From the NCBI GenBank assembly GCA_003149565.1, contig QCWH01000002.1, positions 79,209 to 143,208 on the forward strand: a stretch of 64,000 bases of DNA, given 5' to 3'. The DNA is from Marivita sp. XM-24bin2. Its GTDB lineage: Bacteria > Pseudomonadota > Alphaproteobacteria > Rhodobacterales > Rhodobacteraceae. The stretch's first letter is position 1; each line of letters begins with the position of its first letter. Shown piece by piece: positions 8,944 to 17,271 of this stretch. A program made the position numbers and the translations under genes. The notes beneath the pieces were generated by a model. The model worked only from the letters and a program-made list of their open reading frames with translations. It did not search any database and was not told where the DNA came from.

Positions 8944-9303
8944 CTACCTGGGTTGTGAGCTTCCGGCTACGAGAATTGCCAACCTGCCGTCCTGCCGAAT
9001 ACTGGGTCTTACAGCCCTCAAGACAAGGACGTTCATGCCAGGGGGCGGGGGCAAGACGGCAAATTCGGTTGCCACAAGCACGATGATGCCGAACCAGACC
9101 AGGTCAAACCCTTGTGACACCACGATGGGTGCGAAGAGCGGTACGAAGATCAGGATGATTGCCATCGAACCCATAACGCAGCCCAGCATCGGAAAGACGG
9201 GCGTGAGAAATTTGGAAAAGATAAGCGCACGAATGAGCACTGCGTAAAGTGAGGCCGAAGTATCAGCGTTGGCGATGATCAGACGTCTCGTGGATCGCAT
9301 CAC
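8944..9303 (-). pseudogene. Remnant of TRAP transporter large permease (DctM), C-terminal part
   Basis: The minus-strand frame reads LGCVMGSMAIILIFVPLFA, then SQGFDLVWFGIIVLVATEFAVLPPPPGMNVLVL, which is the last transmembrane region of DctM-type TRAP permeases (compare the family pattern GFDPIWFGIIV...TPPVGMN). Intact DctM is about 430 residues; only about 90 recognisable residues remain, both the N-terminal three quarters and the final helix being lost. No DctP or DctQ gene is adjacent. The 5' side of the fragment runs into a CoA-transferase remnant on the other strand, consistent with a deletion scar. Confidence 0.65.
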
Positions 9304-9415
9304 CGCAAATGTTGATATGCTTGATGGGGCGCCGGATGGCTTGTGTGTTGTCGAATGTGCAGACGGTGTCTCATTCGACGATATTGGCGCTGCGACTGAG
9401 GGGCCGGTGATTTAA
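9284..9415 (+). pseudogene. Remnant of CoA-transferase subunit B, C-terminal end
   Basis: The plus-strand frame reads RLVDRITANVDMLDGAPDG followed by LCVVECADGVSFDDIGAATEGPVI and a TAA. This matches the C-terminus of 3-oxoacid/3-oxoadipate CoA-transferase B subunits (family pattern VDRIITDLAVFDVTPDGLVLVEIAPGV...). The frame is closed by TAA at 9245-9247 just upstream, so only about 44 residues remain of about 210. It abuts the TRAP permease remnant, supporting loss of the intervening DNA. Confidence 0.55.
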
Positions 9416-9444
9416 AATCCGGGGGTGCAGTCAAACAGTCCGCC

Positions 9445-10278
9445 TCATCCTAACTCAAGGCTTGCCACAGCCTGAAGTCCTTTGCCAGCGACGGGTGCCT
9501 TGCCGCGAAACATGCGCGCCGTGCTGAAATTCTGTGAGAAGCCATTTTGTTTGAGTGCGTCTGCGAATGGCGCGGCGTCGTCTGGAATGTCGATGGTCAC
9601 ATAGGTCTCTTCAATGGCGGCTGCCGCCTCGCATGCTAAACGAAGCGCGTCGCCTGCGTTGGCCGCGACGATAGGGCCGATCTTGCAACCCTCTCGGCAT
9701 AGTCGCGCTGTGGCGAAGCCCGTAATTTTGCTGCCGTCCTTCACAACAATGGTTTTCCGCGTTGGCCCATTCTCGACCCAATTCTTGACAAAACGGTCGC
9801 GATAGATGCCGGTCGCGGCCCTATCCAAGCGCTCAAGTTCGGTAAAATCGTTTGGACCAGCCAGAGTGAAACCAATATTTTCGATATTGAGATGCCCCGT
9901 CCAACGGCGCGTTCGGCTTGCCAAATTGAAGCCTGACTTCGCATAGTTCGCTTCCTGGGCCGGAACACCATCAAGACCCACGGTACGGTCACCCGCATGA
10001 TTCAGCGCATGGTTCCACAAGCCAAAGCCTATGCCCTGCCCGCGAAATTCGGGCAGACACAGATAAAGGCCAAGGAATGCGTAGGTTTCGGAATGGTTCA
10101 CGACTGATATGGCCGCAACCGGTATGTCTCGGACTTCGGCAATGAAAAAGCCCTCAGGATCAGCGGCATAGAACGCGTCCGCGTCGTCGAGGCCTGGGTT
10201 CCAACCTTCTTTTGCGGCCCAGTCGAGCATCATGGACACGTCGCTTAAGGTTGCGGTTCTGCAGAGCGCCTCTTTCAT
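9445..10278 (-). CDS. GNAT acetyltransferase with YitH-like C-terminal domain
   Basis: 277 residues. Residues about 5-130 are a GNAT fold with the acetyl-CoA loop FRGQGIGFGLWNHAL and the VGLDGVPAQEANYAKSGF strand; residues about 140-260 form the second acetyltransferase-like domain (DUF1248/YitH type: TGIYRDRFVKNW, GFATARLCREGCKIGPIVA). The substrate is unknown. It is translationally coupled to the GntR gene (ATGA overlap at 10275-10278) and so is probably controlled by it along with the divergent ABC operon. Confidence 0.85.
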   Translation of the reverse strand: MKEALCRTATLSDVSMMLDWAAKEGWNPGLDDADAFYAADPEGFFIAEVRDIPVAAISVVNHSETYAFLGLYLCLPEFRGQGIGFGLWNHALNHAGDRTVGLDGVPAQEANYAKSGFNLASRTRRWTGHLNIENIGFTLAGPNDFTELERLDRAATGIYRDRFVKNWVENGPTRKTIVVKDGSKITGFATARLCREGCKIGPIVAANAGDALRLACEAAAAIEETYVTIDIPDDAAPFADALKQNGFSQNFSTARMFRGKAPVAGKGLQAVASLELG

Positions 10279-10961
10279 CGCTGCAGGGCTTCGCGCAGAG
10301 ATGTCGGAGGCTGGCTTACATTGCGCAGATCTAGCGAGGCAACCAGATCAAGAAGATGGCTCTTCATCAACTGCTCGGCCGCGTCTCCGTCGCGTTGTGC
10401 GAATGCATCAAGAAGCGCGTGATGCGCCTGTGTTTCGCACAACGCCGCGCGTCGTCGCCAGTAGAGTGCTATGATCAAAGAGGAGCGGGAGATCAGTTCC
10501 GATATAAAGGTTTCTATTGTCGATTGATCCGCAATGCGCGCGATCTCGACATGAAATTGACCTGATAGGAACAGTGCACGTCCGTTCTCGCCGGCATCGA
10601 GGGCGGCATGCTCATCTCGGATATTCTCGTTCAGGAGCCGCAGATCCGCATCTGTCATGCGCAATGCGGCGGAATGGGCGGTACGTGGCTCCAACAAGGA
10701 GCGCGCTTCGAAAACCTCGCGCGCTTCACGTACGGAGGGTTGGGCCACAAATGCACCACGGTTGCGCTTGAGTTCGACCAGATGCCGATGCGACAGGGCA
10801 AGTAAGGCCGCGCGCACGATTGTGCGACTTATCCCGTAGGCGTCACCCAACTCGTCTTCACCAAGCTTTGTGCCTGGTGGAAGTCGGTGTTCGTGGATTG
10901 CGCGCTCCAGATCCGAAACAACGGTGTCGCTGGTCCAGCCCTTGGTTTCGATTTTGTTCAT
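10275..10961 (-). CDS. GntR family regulator, FadR/FCD subfamily
   Basis: 228 residues. N-terminal winged helix (PPGTKLGEDELGDAYGISRTIVRAALLALSHRHLVELKRNRGAFVAQPS) followed by an all-helical FCD effector domain with the metal-site pattern FHVEIARIA...SRSSLIIALY...HHALLDAFAQRDGDAAEQLMKSHL. FCD regulators usually bind carboxylates or similar metabolites and repress neighbouring catabolic genes. The start MNKIETKG at 10961 was taken over the longer frame to 11024, which runs into the promoter zone. The divergent ABC transporter/racemase operon is the probable target, and a GTATAC-centred palindrome lies in the intergenic region. Confidence 0.9.
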   Translation of the reverse strand: MNKIETKGWTSDTVVSDLERAIHEHRLPPGTKLGEDELGDAYGISRTIVRAALLALSHRHLVELKRNRGAFVAQPSVREAREVFEARSLLEPRTAHSAALRMTDADLRLLNENIRDEHAALDAGENGRALFLSGQFHVEIARIADQSTIETFISELISRSSLIIALYWRRRAALCETQAHHALLDAFAQRDGDAAEQLMKSHLLDLVASLDLRNVSQPPTSLREALQR

Positions 10962-11056
10962 GTTCCCCACGCAAGACGCCCGACGTTGAGTGTATTTCTT
11001 TATGATTCGCGTGTGAAGGTACAAGCAAGAGGAGAGGGAACAGTCGTCGCAACAAG

Positions 11057-11068
11057 ATTGTATACGAT
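11057..11068. promoter_or_regulatory. Candidate GntR operator between GntR and ABC operon
   Basis: ATTGTATACGAT is a 12-base palindrome with a single mismatched pair, close to the TTGTATACAA-type sites used by FCD-subfamily GntR proteins. It sits about 95 bases upstream of the GntR start and about 150 upstream of the ABC ATPase start, within the divergent promoter region. Confidence 0.45.
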
Positions 11069-11214
11069 TTTGTGCCGTTTTTTGTGCACGTCACTCATGC
11101 TTCCGCCTAAAAAATGGGCGAGGTGGGTTTTCTACCCTTGTGAAAGCGAAAAACGCTGCCACTCATGAGCGCTTCACGCACAGGGTAGCCCCAATACACG
11201 GCACGGGGGCCCTG

Positions 11215-12189
11215 ATGCGAACAGGCTACGATCTTGAACTGGTACACGTGACGAAGCGCTATGGCGAAACGGTGGCGGTGCGTGATCTGAACCATATCTT
11301 CGCAAAAGGCAGCTACGTTTGCCTGCTTGGTCCGTCTGGTTGCGGAAAGTCTTCGACACTCCGGATGATTGCCGGACATGAGGATGTGAGCGAAGGCGAA
11401 ATTGTCTTGGATGGCCAAGATGTGTCCGAATTGCCGCCGGCTCAGCGTGGCACGGCGATGATGTTTCAGAACTACGCGCTTTTCCCACACCTGTCCGTTC
11501 GGGACAATGTTGCCTTTTCACTACGGATGAAAGGCGTTGACAAACCCAAGCGGAATGCGCGCGCGAACGAGTTGCTGGAGCTGGTGGATATGACCCACCT
11601 GGCGGATCGCCTTCCAACGCAGCTGTCAGGGGGCCAACAGCAGCGTGTGGCTCTTGCGCGTGCACTCGTGACCGAACCAAAGGTGTTGCTGCTGGACGAG
11701 CCGTTGTCCGCGCTTGACCCGTTCCTGCGTATCCGAATGCGGACAGAGTTGAAAAAGTTGCAGCGCGAATTGGGCATCACTTTCATCCACGTGACACATG
11801 GCCAGGATGAAGCGCTCGCTCTGGCAGATGAGATCGTCGTGATGAATGATGCTGTCATCGAACAGGCTGGCTCTGCCCGCGAGGTTTGGGCCCAGCCGCG
11901 TACCGAATTTGTCGCGCGCTTTATTGGTGGTCACAATGTGATCGCCTTGCCGGATGGCAAAGCCACAGTCCGTGCCGACGCGGTTACACTGGGGGCCGAT
12001 GGCGTTCCCGCCACGGTAACCGCTGTTGAATACCAAGGTGCTTCGGTCGCCGTGACCGCAACCACATCGGGTGGGGACGAAGTTCTCGCCCTGCTTCCCG
12101 AAGAGCAGTTCTTTCAATCCCCGAAATCACCTGGCGAAGCAGTGACGCTGTGCTGGGACGATGGGCGGCTGCACCGCCTGCAGGCCTGA
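11215..12189 (+). CDS. ABC transporter ATP-binding protein, polyamine/PotA type
   Basis: 324 residues. Walker [11 protein letters not shown]-loop FQNYALFPHL, signature LSGGQQQR, Walker B LLLDEPLSALDPF and switch HVTHGQDEA are all present; the C-terminal 90 residues form a TOBE-like regulatory domain. It energises import by the next two permeases. MRTGYDLELV at 11215 gives the normal PotA N-terminus; a GTG at 11140 would add 25 atypical residues. First gene of the operon ATPase - binding protein - permease - permease - racemase, divergent from GntR. Confidence 0.92.
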   Translation: MRTGYDLELVHVTKRYGETVAVRDLNHIFAKGSYVCLLGPSGCGKSSTLRMIAGHEDVSEGEIVLDGQDVSELPPAQRGTAMMFQNYALFPHLSVRDNVAFSLRMKGVDKPKRNARANELLELVDMTHLADRLPTQLSGGQQQRVALARALVTEPKVLLLDEPLSALDPFLRIRMRTELKKLQRELGITFIHVTHGQDEALALADEIVVMNDAVIEQAGSAREVWAQPRTEFVARFIGGHNVIALPDGKATVRADAVTLGADGVPATVTAVEYQGASVAVTATTSGGDEVLALLPEEQFFQSPKSPGEAVTLCWDDGRLHRLQA

Positions 12190-12238
12190 TCGGCCACTCA
12201 AACTTACTCCGAACCACAGGACAAAGAGGATCAGAACT

Positions 12239-13510
12239 ATGGCTAAACCCAAGGTCGGTTACACCCGCCGCTCACTTCTCAAAACCGGGGGCGCTGCGCT
12301 TGCGGCCTCTACGCTGCCCGCTCCCATGCTCTGGGCGCAGGACACCAAGAATATTGTGTTGCGTCAGTTCGGTACCGGGGTGTCGAACCTGAATGATGTC
12401 GCCAACAAGGTTAAAGAGGACCTTGGCTTCACTCTGGAAATGACAGCGCTCGACTCCGACAGTGTAACCCAGCGCGCGGCAACCCAGCCGGACAGCTTTG
12501 ACATCGCGGACATTGAATACTGGATCTGTAAAAAGGTCTGGCCGACGGGCAATCTTCAGGCGATGGATACCTCTAAGATCGCCAATTACGACAAGATCGT
12601 CGGTATCTTCCGGTCCGGAAAACTGACCCCGGAAAGCGAGATCGCGCAGGGCACAGCACCGCACACAGTGGGCTTTGTCGATGGCCCCGACGGCACATCC
12701 TTCGCCAGCGAAGAAACCGGTTGGATGACACTGATTCCGACCATCTACAATGCCGACACGCTGGGTATTCGCCCTGATCTGATTGGTCGCCCGATTGAGA
12801 GCTGGACGGAATTGTTGAATCCCGAGTTCAAGGGCAAGGCGTCAATCCTCGACATTTCGTCAATTGGCATCATGGACATGGCGATGGTCTGCGAAGCGAT
12901 GGGCGAGATCCAGTATGGCGACAAGGGTAACATGACCCGTGAAGAGATCGACAAGACGATGGCGATCTTCACCGAGGCCAAGCGCAACGGCCAGTTCCGC
13001 GCCTTCTGGAAGACCTTTGACGAAAGCGTAAACCTGATGGCCTCAGGTGAGGTGGTGATCCAGTCCATGTGGTCGCCCGCCATTACAGCAGTGAAATCGC
13101 GCGGTATCCCCTGTGTCTACCAGCCGCTCAAGGAAGGCTATCGCAGTTGGGGTGGCGGCATCGGACTCTCGTCCTCCCTCTCTGGCATGGAGCTTGATGC
13201 GGCCTATGACTACATCAACTGGTACCTGTCCGGTTGGGTCGGCGGCTATCTGATGCGCCAGGGCTACTACTCGGCGGTGCCGGAGACGTCCAAGGACTTC
13301 ATGTCGGAGAATGAGTGGGGCTACTGGTTCGAGGGCAAGGAAGCCACCGACGTCATCACCTCGCCCACGGGCGACACGCTGGCTCAGGCGGGCGAAACGC
13401 GCGATGGCGGTTCGTTCTACGACCGAATGGGCGCGGTGGCTTGCTGGAACGCCGTTATGGACGAGAACCAGTACATGGTCCGTAAATGGAACGAATTCAT
13501 CGCTGCATGA
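12239..13510 (+). CDS. ABC transporter substrate-binding protein, family 1, Tat-exported
   Basis: 423 residues. The N-terminus carries a twin-arginine motif (TRRSLLKTGGAALAASTL) followed by a hydrophobic stretch and an AxA-like cleavage site near PMLWAQD, so Tat export is likely. The mature part resembles PotD-type proteins (DSFDIADIEYWICKKVW, FKGKASILD, NLMASGEVVIQSMWSPA, YDYINWYLSG). It should bind the solute in the periplasm for the adjacent PotABC-like importer. The ATG at 12239 follows AAAGAGGA. A GC-rich hairpin lies between this gene and the permeases. Confidence 0.9.
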   Translation: MAKPKVGYTRRSLLKTGGAALAASTLPAPMLWAQDTKNIVLRQFGTGVSNLNDVANKVKEDLGFTLEMTALDSDSVTQRAATQPDSFDIADIEYWICKKVWPTGNLQAMDTSKIANYDKIVGIFRSGKLTPESEIAQGTAPHTVGFVDGPDGTSFASEETGWMTLIPTIYNADTLGIRPDLIGRPIESWTELLNPEFKGKASILDISSIGIMDMAMVCEAMGEIQYGDKGNMTREEIDKTMAIFTEAKRNGQFRAFWKTFDESVNLMASGEVVIQSMWSPAITAVKSRGIPCVYQPLKEGYRSWGGGIGLSSSLSGMELDAAYDYINWYLSGWVGGYLMRQGYYSAVPETSKDFMSENEWGYWFEGKEATDVITSPTGDTLAQAGETRDGGSFYDRMGAVACWNAVMDENQYMVRKWNEFIAA

Positions 13511-13539
13511 TGATTTCGCCTTGCTTGCGCGAGGCGCTT

Positions 13540-13566
13540 GGCTGGGGGGCATTCTGCCGCCCAGCC
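13540..13566 (+). terminator. Intercistronic hairpin after the binding-protein gene
   Basis: GGCTGGGGGGC-ATTCT-GCCGCCCAGCC, an 11-base stem with one mismatch and a 5-base loop, 30 bases after the binding-protein stop and 68 bases before the permease ATG. No strong T-run follows. It probably stabilises the upstream message or partly attenuates, allowing more binding protein than permease. Confidence 0.6.
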
Positions 13567-13633
13567 CTCTGAGAGTTTACTGAGCAAGATGAAGAGCGGG
13601 CCTGCCTGAGCGGCCCGGGCAAGGATGAGAGGC

Positions 13634-14491
13634 ATGCAGTTGAAGAACCGGCACATCGTTGGCTGGCTTGAAGCGGCGCCATTGGCGGTTGTGCTTCTGG
13701 GCTTTCTGATTGCGCCCATCATCATGATCGTGATCGTGAGCTTCTGGGGTGCGACCGAGTTTTCGATCTACCCGGCATTTCAATTCGACAACTACGAATT
13801 TCTCTTCGGCTCACCCGTCACCTATCGGGTGTTCGGAGCAACCTTGAAATATGCTTTCATCACCTGGGCATTGACCCTCGCCATTGGGTTTACGGTGGCG
13901 TATTTTCTGGCATTCCACGTTCGTAGCCTGACAATGCAGATTGCGCTTTTTCTGGTCTGCACAATCCCGTTCTGGACGTCGAACATTATCCGCATGATCT
14001 CATGGATTCCGTTTTTGGGTCGGAATGGCATCGCAAATCAGACGCTGATCTCTTGGGGGGTGATTGATGAGCCGCTTGAATGGCTGCTCTATTCGGATTT
14101 CGCGGTGATTTTGGCTTTTGTGCATCTCTATACATTGTTCATGGTGGTCCCGATCTTCAATACAATGATGCGGATCGACAAATCGCTGCTTGAGGCAGCG
14201 CGTGACAATGGGGCTTCCGGATTTCAGACGCTTGTGCATGTGATCATCCCCCTGACCAAGCCTGGCATCATGATCGGTACGATTTTTGTCGTCACACTCG
14301 TGATGGGAGACTTCATCACCGTACGTTTCATGTCCGGATCGCAACGGGCAAACGTTGGGCGATTGATCTCGAATGATATTGGATTGCTGCAATATCCCTC
14401 TGCGGCGGCAACAGCCGTGGTGCTACTGTGCACCGTGCTGATCGTCATCGCGATCCTGCTGCGCTTCGTCAACATTCGGAAGGAGCTTTGA
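13634..14491 (+). CDS. ABC transporter permease, PotB type
   Basis: 285 residues with six predicted membrane helices and the inner-membrane BPD_transp_1 (EAA) loop LLEAARDNGASGFQTLVHVIIPLTKPGIM. It forms half of the import channel for the upstream binding protein. The ATG at 13634 has AAGGA eight bases upstream; the ATG at 13625 directly abuts the same purine tract, so it is less likely. The next permease follows after one base. Confidence 0.9.
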   Translation: MQLKNRHIVGWLEAAPLAVVLLGFLIAPIIMIVIVSFWGATEFSIYPAFQFDNYEFLFGSPVTYRVFGATLKYAFITWALTLAIGFTVAYFLAFHVRSLTMQIALFLVCTIPFWTSNIIRMISWIPFLGRNGIANQTLISWGVIDEPLEWLLYSDFAVILAFVHLYTLFMVVPIFNTMMRIDKSLLEAARDNGASGFQTLVHVIIPLTKPGIMIGTIFVVTLVMGDFITVRFMSGSQRANVGRLISNDIGLLQYPSAAATAVVLLCTVLIVIAILLRFVNIRKEL

Positions 14492-14492
14492 G

Positions 14493-15329
14493 ATGGAGCG
14501 AAGACCCCGCAGTTTCTACGTTCTGGCCGTCTTCTTCGGGCTTTTCGTGTTGTTCCTTTACGGGCCTATCCTGACCATCGGCATCCTGAGCTTTCAGGGG
14601 CCGCAGGGCGGTCTCACCTTCCCGATGAATGGTGTCTCGTTGCACTGGTTCCGAGACCTGTTTCAGGAACAGGCGGTGGGTGACATCTGGGGCGCGTTCC
14701 GGCGCAGCTTTGCGTTGGGACTGATGGTGATGGTGACCACGGTGGTTGTTTCGGTAATGGCCGGGCTGGCCTTCCGGAAACGGTTTTGGGGCTCAGGCCT
14801 CGTCTTTTATGCTGCGATCACCTCTCTGGTGATCCCGTCAATCCTGATCTCGTTGGGTGTTGGGCTGATCTTTAACCAATTGGGGTTCAAGGTGCATTGG
14901 GCCACTAGCGGGTTTGGCTCACAACTCACATGGACATTACCCTTTGGTCTTTTGATCATGTTCGCGGTCTTCAACCGGTTCGACAAAAGTTATGAAGAGG
15001 CCGCACGTGATCAGGGCGCGACGGCTTGGCAAACGCTGCGCTATGTCGTGTTGCCCATCATTGCGCCATCGCTGATTGGTGTGGCTTTGTTCGGCTTCAC
15101 ACTCAGCTATGACGAGTTCGCTCGAACGCTATTGACTGCGGGCAGCTACAACACTTTGCCGCTTGAGATTTTCGGCATGACCACCAACGTGACAACCCCT
15201 GTTATCTATGCGCTGGGCACCCTGACGACGATCTTTTCCTTTGCAATCATTGCTGCCTCCCTGTTGGGCGTCTGGATCATGGGCAAGCGACGCGCGCGAT
15301 TGGGCTCAGACGCGGGGAAGGGCGTATGA
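14493..15329 (+). CDS. ABC transporter permease, PotC type
   Basis: 278 residues, six membrane helices, with the EAA loop YEEAARDQGATAWQTLRYVVLPIIAPSLIG. Forms the second half of the importer channel. GAAGGAG precedes the ATG, and the stop overlaps the racemase start (ATGA at 15326). Confidence 0.9.
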   Translation: MERRPRSFYVLAVFFGLFVLFLYGPILTIGILSFQGPQGGLTFPMNGVSLHWFRDLFQEQAVGDIWGAFRRSFALGLMVMVTTVVVSVMAGLAFRKRFWGSGLVFYAAITSLVIPSILISLGVGLIFNQLGFKVHWATSGFGSQLTWTLPFGLLIMFAVFNRFDKSYEEAARDQGATAWQTLRYVVLPIIAPSLIGVALFGFTLSYDEFARTLLTAGSYNTLPLEIFGMTTNVTTPVIYALGTLTTIFSFAIIAASLLGVWIMGKRRARLGSDAGKGV

Positions 15330-15988
15330 AGATCGTCTATATCAACCCGAACTCCACCGAGAGCATGACGGACGGGATCGTTGCCACCGCGCGTCAAGTT
15401 CTGCCGGAGGCCGACATCATCGGTCTGACAAACAATCAAGGTCCTGCGGCCATCCAGGGAAAGGCGGACGGAGACGCTGCCATTCCTGGGCTGCTGTCGT
15501 TGCTCCCAGTGGCTCGGACAGAGGGCGCGGACGTCATCGTGATTGCCTGTTTTGACGATACAGGCCTTGCCGAGGCGCGCGCGCAGGCGGGATGTCCGGT
15601 GCTGGGTATTGGGCAGTCGAGCTTTGTCATGGCACAACTGCTCGGACTACGGTTCTCGGTGATCACTTCCTTGCCAGTCTCGATCCCTGTGATCCAAGAG
15701 AACATCGAACAACAGGGCTTCTCTGGGATTTGTGCATCTGTCCGAGCAAGCGGGCTTCCTGTCCTCACCATTGACGAGGGTGGGCCGGAGGTTCTGGATT
15801 GCCTTATTGGCGAAATAGAAGCTGCAGCCCGTGACGATGGTGCCGCCTGTGCGGTTCTTGGATGCGCCGGTATGGCGCATATTGAACCGGAGCTGGCGTC
15901 GCGAAGCCACGTCCCCCTTATCGAGGGCGTCGCTGCATCCGCCCGGCTTTCAATGGTTGTTGCTGGCCGCAGCGTTCCCGTGCAATGA
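15326..15988 (+). CDS. Asp/Glu/hydantoin racemase family protein
   Basis: 220 residues. The two conserved cysteine regions of the family are visible as IVIACFDDTGL and AVLGCAGMAHI, in a protein beginning KIVYINPNST as in hydantoin racemases and allantoin racemase. The family racemises 5-substituted hydantoins, allantoin or acidic amino acids by two-cysteine proton transfer. Coupling to the permease gene suggests that it acts on the imported solute, so a ureide/hydantoin is a reasonable guess. The substrate is not proven. Last gene of the operon. Confidence 0.85.
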   Translation: MKIVYINPNSTESMTDGIVATARQVLPEADIIGLTNNQGPAAIQGKADGDAAIPGLLSLLPVARTEGADVIVIACFDDTGLAEARAQAGCPVLGIGQSSFVMAQLLGLRFSVITSLPVSIPVIQENIEQQGFSGICASVRASGLPVLTIDEGGPEVLDCLIGEIEAAARDDGAACAVLGCAGMAHIEPELASRSHVPLIEGVAASARLSMVVAGRSVPVQ

Positions 15989-16245
15989 ACCAGAGCGCGG
16001 CTGTGTCGATGCTGTTTCGGCTGGCTAATATCAGCCCGAGCGCTCCGACTTTGACATGCGAACAGCGCGAGATAACAAGGTGGGCGATGGGGATTGTCGC
16101 ATTCCGCCCGGTCGGCACAGCATGCCGGGGTTTTTCAGAAGGTGCAGTTGTGCACGCTCTTCGACTACTTGTTCAGGCTGAAAACTCCTCTGTTTGTCTT
16201 TCAAACGCGCCTGTGTGTAATCTCAAAGAAAACGGGAAGTGATAC
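15989..16245. other. Gap between racemase operon and porin-like gene
   Basis: No recognised gene. An 85-codon frame overlaps the racemase stop, but its composition is not protein-like. The promoter and ribosome site (CGGGAAG) of the porin-like gene lie at the right-hand end. Confidence 0.5.
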
Positions 16246-17262
16246 GTGAACGCAGCTCTTTGGATTATTGGACTCGGCGCGGTTCTGTCGACAGCAGCAA
16301 GCACAGGATACGCGTCTGATGACGCATCGGCGTTGCGCTTTGAGGCCGATTTGGAGATTGGCTTGGAAACGGTGTATGCCTCGGATGACCCCGATGAGGA
16401 ATACAACGAAGCTTATGTCTCGGGTGAAGCATCAATAGAGTACGCATTCAGTGAGGACATCTTAGCTTTTGCCCAGATGTCGATTGAGTCGGTCACAGAC
16501 GCAGAAGGCACTCGGGCGTTCCAGGATTTGGGGGCCTATATCAGTGAAATCGGTTTGTTTTTTGACTTCGAACCCGTCCATCTCACACTGGGGAAATTTT
16601 CACCAAGTTTCGGTGTTGCGAACGACGCACTGCCGGGATTTTTCGGAGCTGATTTTGTCGATGAGTATGAAGTCGAAGAGGTTCTCGGTCTCTCCATTGA
16701 GGCGGAACTCGGCGTCGGCACATTTGGCGCGGCGGTCTTTTACGCGGACGACACACGCCTGAGCGAAAGCTGGGGGCGGAAACGCGGACGAAACATGGTT
16801 TCTGATGGCGGTGTCGGAAATACCGGGAAACTGAACAATTTCACTCTCACATATGATCTTGAGATTGAAGAGACGACCTTGCATGCCGGTTTTCGGCATC
16901 TGTCTGAGGGCGAGGGTGATGAAGAGGCGGAACGCGGTGCAGTTTTGGGCTTTGCCCACGAAGTAAGCGACGCGATCGAAATTGTCGGTGAGGTTGCTCA
17001 TTTCAGCCATTTTGAAGGGTCTTCCGAAGATGCAATCTTCGGAGCATTGGGCCTGAGCTATGGCACTGACTTTGCGACCTACAGCGCATCCGTCACGCGG
17101 CGTGAGATCGAAGGGCTGGGGACGGATACACTATTCTCTGCCGGTTTCGACAAGGAGTTGTCGGACCACTCAAGCTTTACGGCCGGGTATGCCTTTACCG
17201 AAGAAGAAGGTGTTGAATCCCACAGGCTGGCTGTCGCATTTGTATTTGAGTTTGGTGGCTAA
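16246..17262 (+). CDS. Outer-membrane beta-barrel (porin-like) protein, strongly acidic
   Basis: 338 residues beginning at GTG with CGGGAAG upstream. A signal peptide (WIIGLGAVLSTAASTGYAS) is followed by alternating hydrophobic strands and turns, a GKFSPSFGVANDALPGFFG segment of the kind seen in porins, and a C-terminal FVFEFGG close to the aromatic end needed for BAM assembly. The mature chain is unusually rich in Glu/Asp, as in marine porins. Likely a general or anion-excluding outer-membrane channel; the substrate is unknown. Monocistronic, converging on the histidine kinase gene with 9 bases between stops. Confidence 0.8.
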   Translation: MNAALWIIGLGAVLSTAASTGYASDDASALRFEADLEIGLETVYASDDPDEEYNEAYVSGEASIEYAFSEDILAFAQMSIESVTDAEGTRAFQDLGAYISEIGLFFDFEPVHLTLGKFSPSFGVANDALPGFFGADFVDEYEVEEVLGLSIEAELGVGTFGAAVFYADDTRLSESWGRKRGRNMVSDGGVGNTGKLNNFTLTYDLEIEETTLHAGFRHLSEGEGDEEAERGAVLGFAHEVSDAIEIVGEVAHFSHFEGSSEDAIFGALGLSYGTDFATYSASVTRREIEGLGTDTLFSAGFDKELSDHSSFTAGYAFTEEEGVESHRLAVAFVFEFGG

Positions 17263-17271
17263 ACGCGCGTG

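Noticed and set aside
15985-16242. An 85-codon frame starting in an ATGA overlap with the racemase stop
   Set aside because: The overlap looks tempting but the translation resembles no protein and lacks structure; treated as chance.
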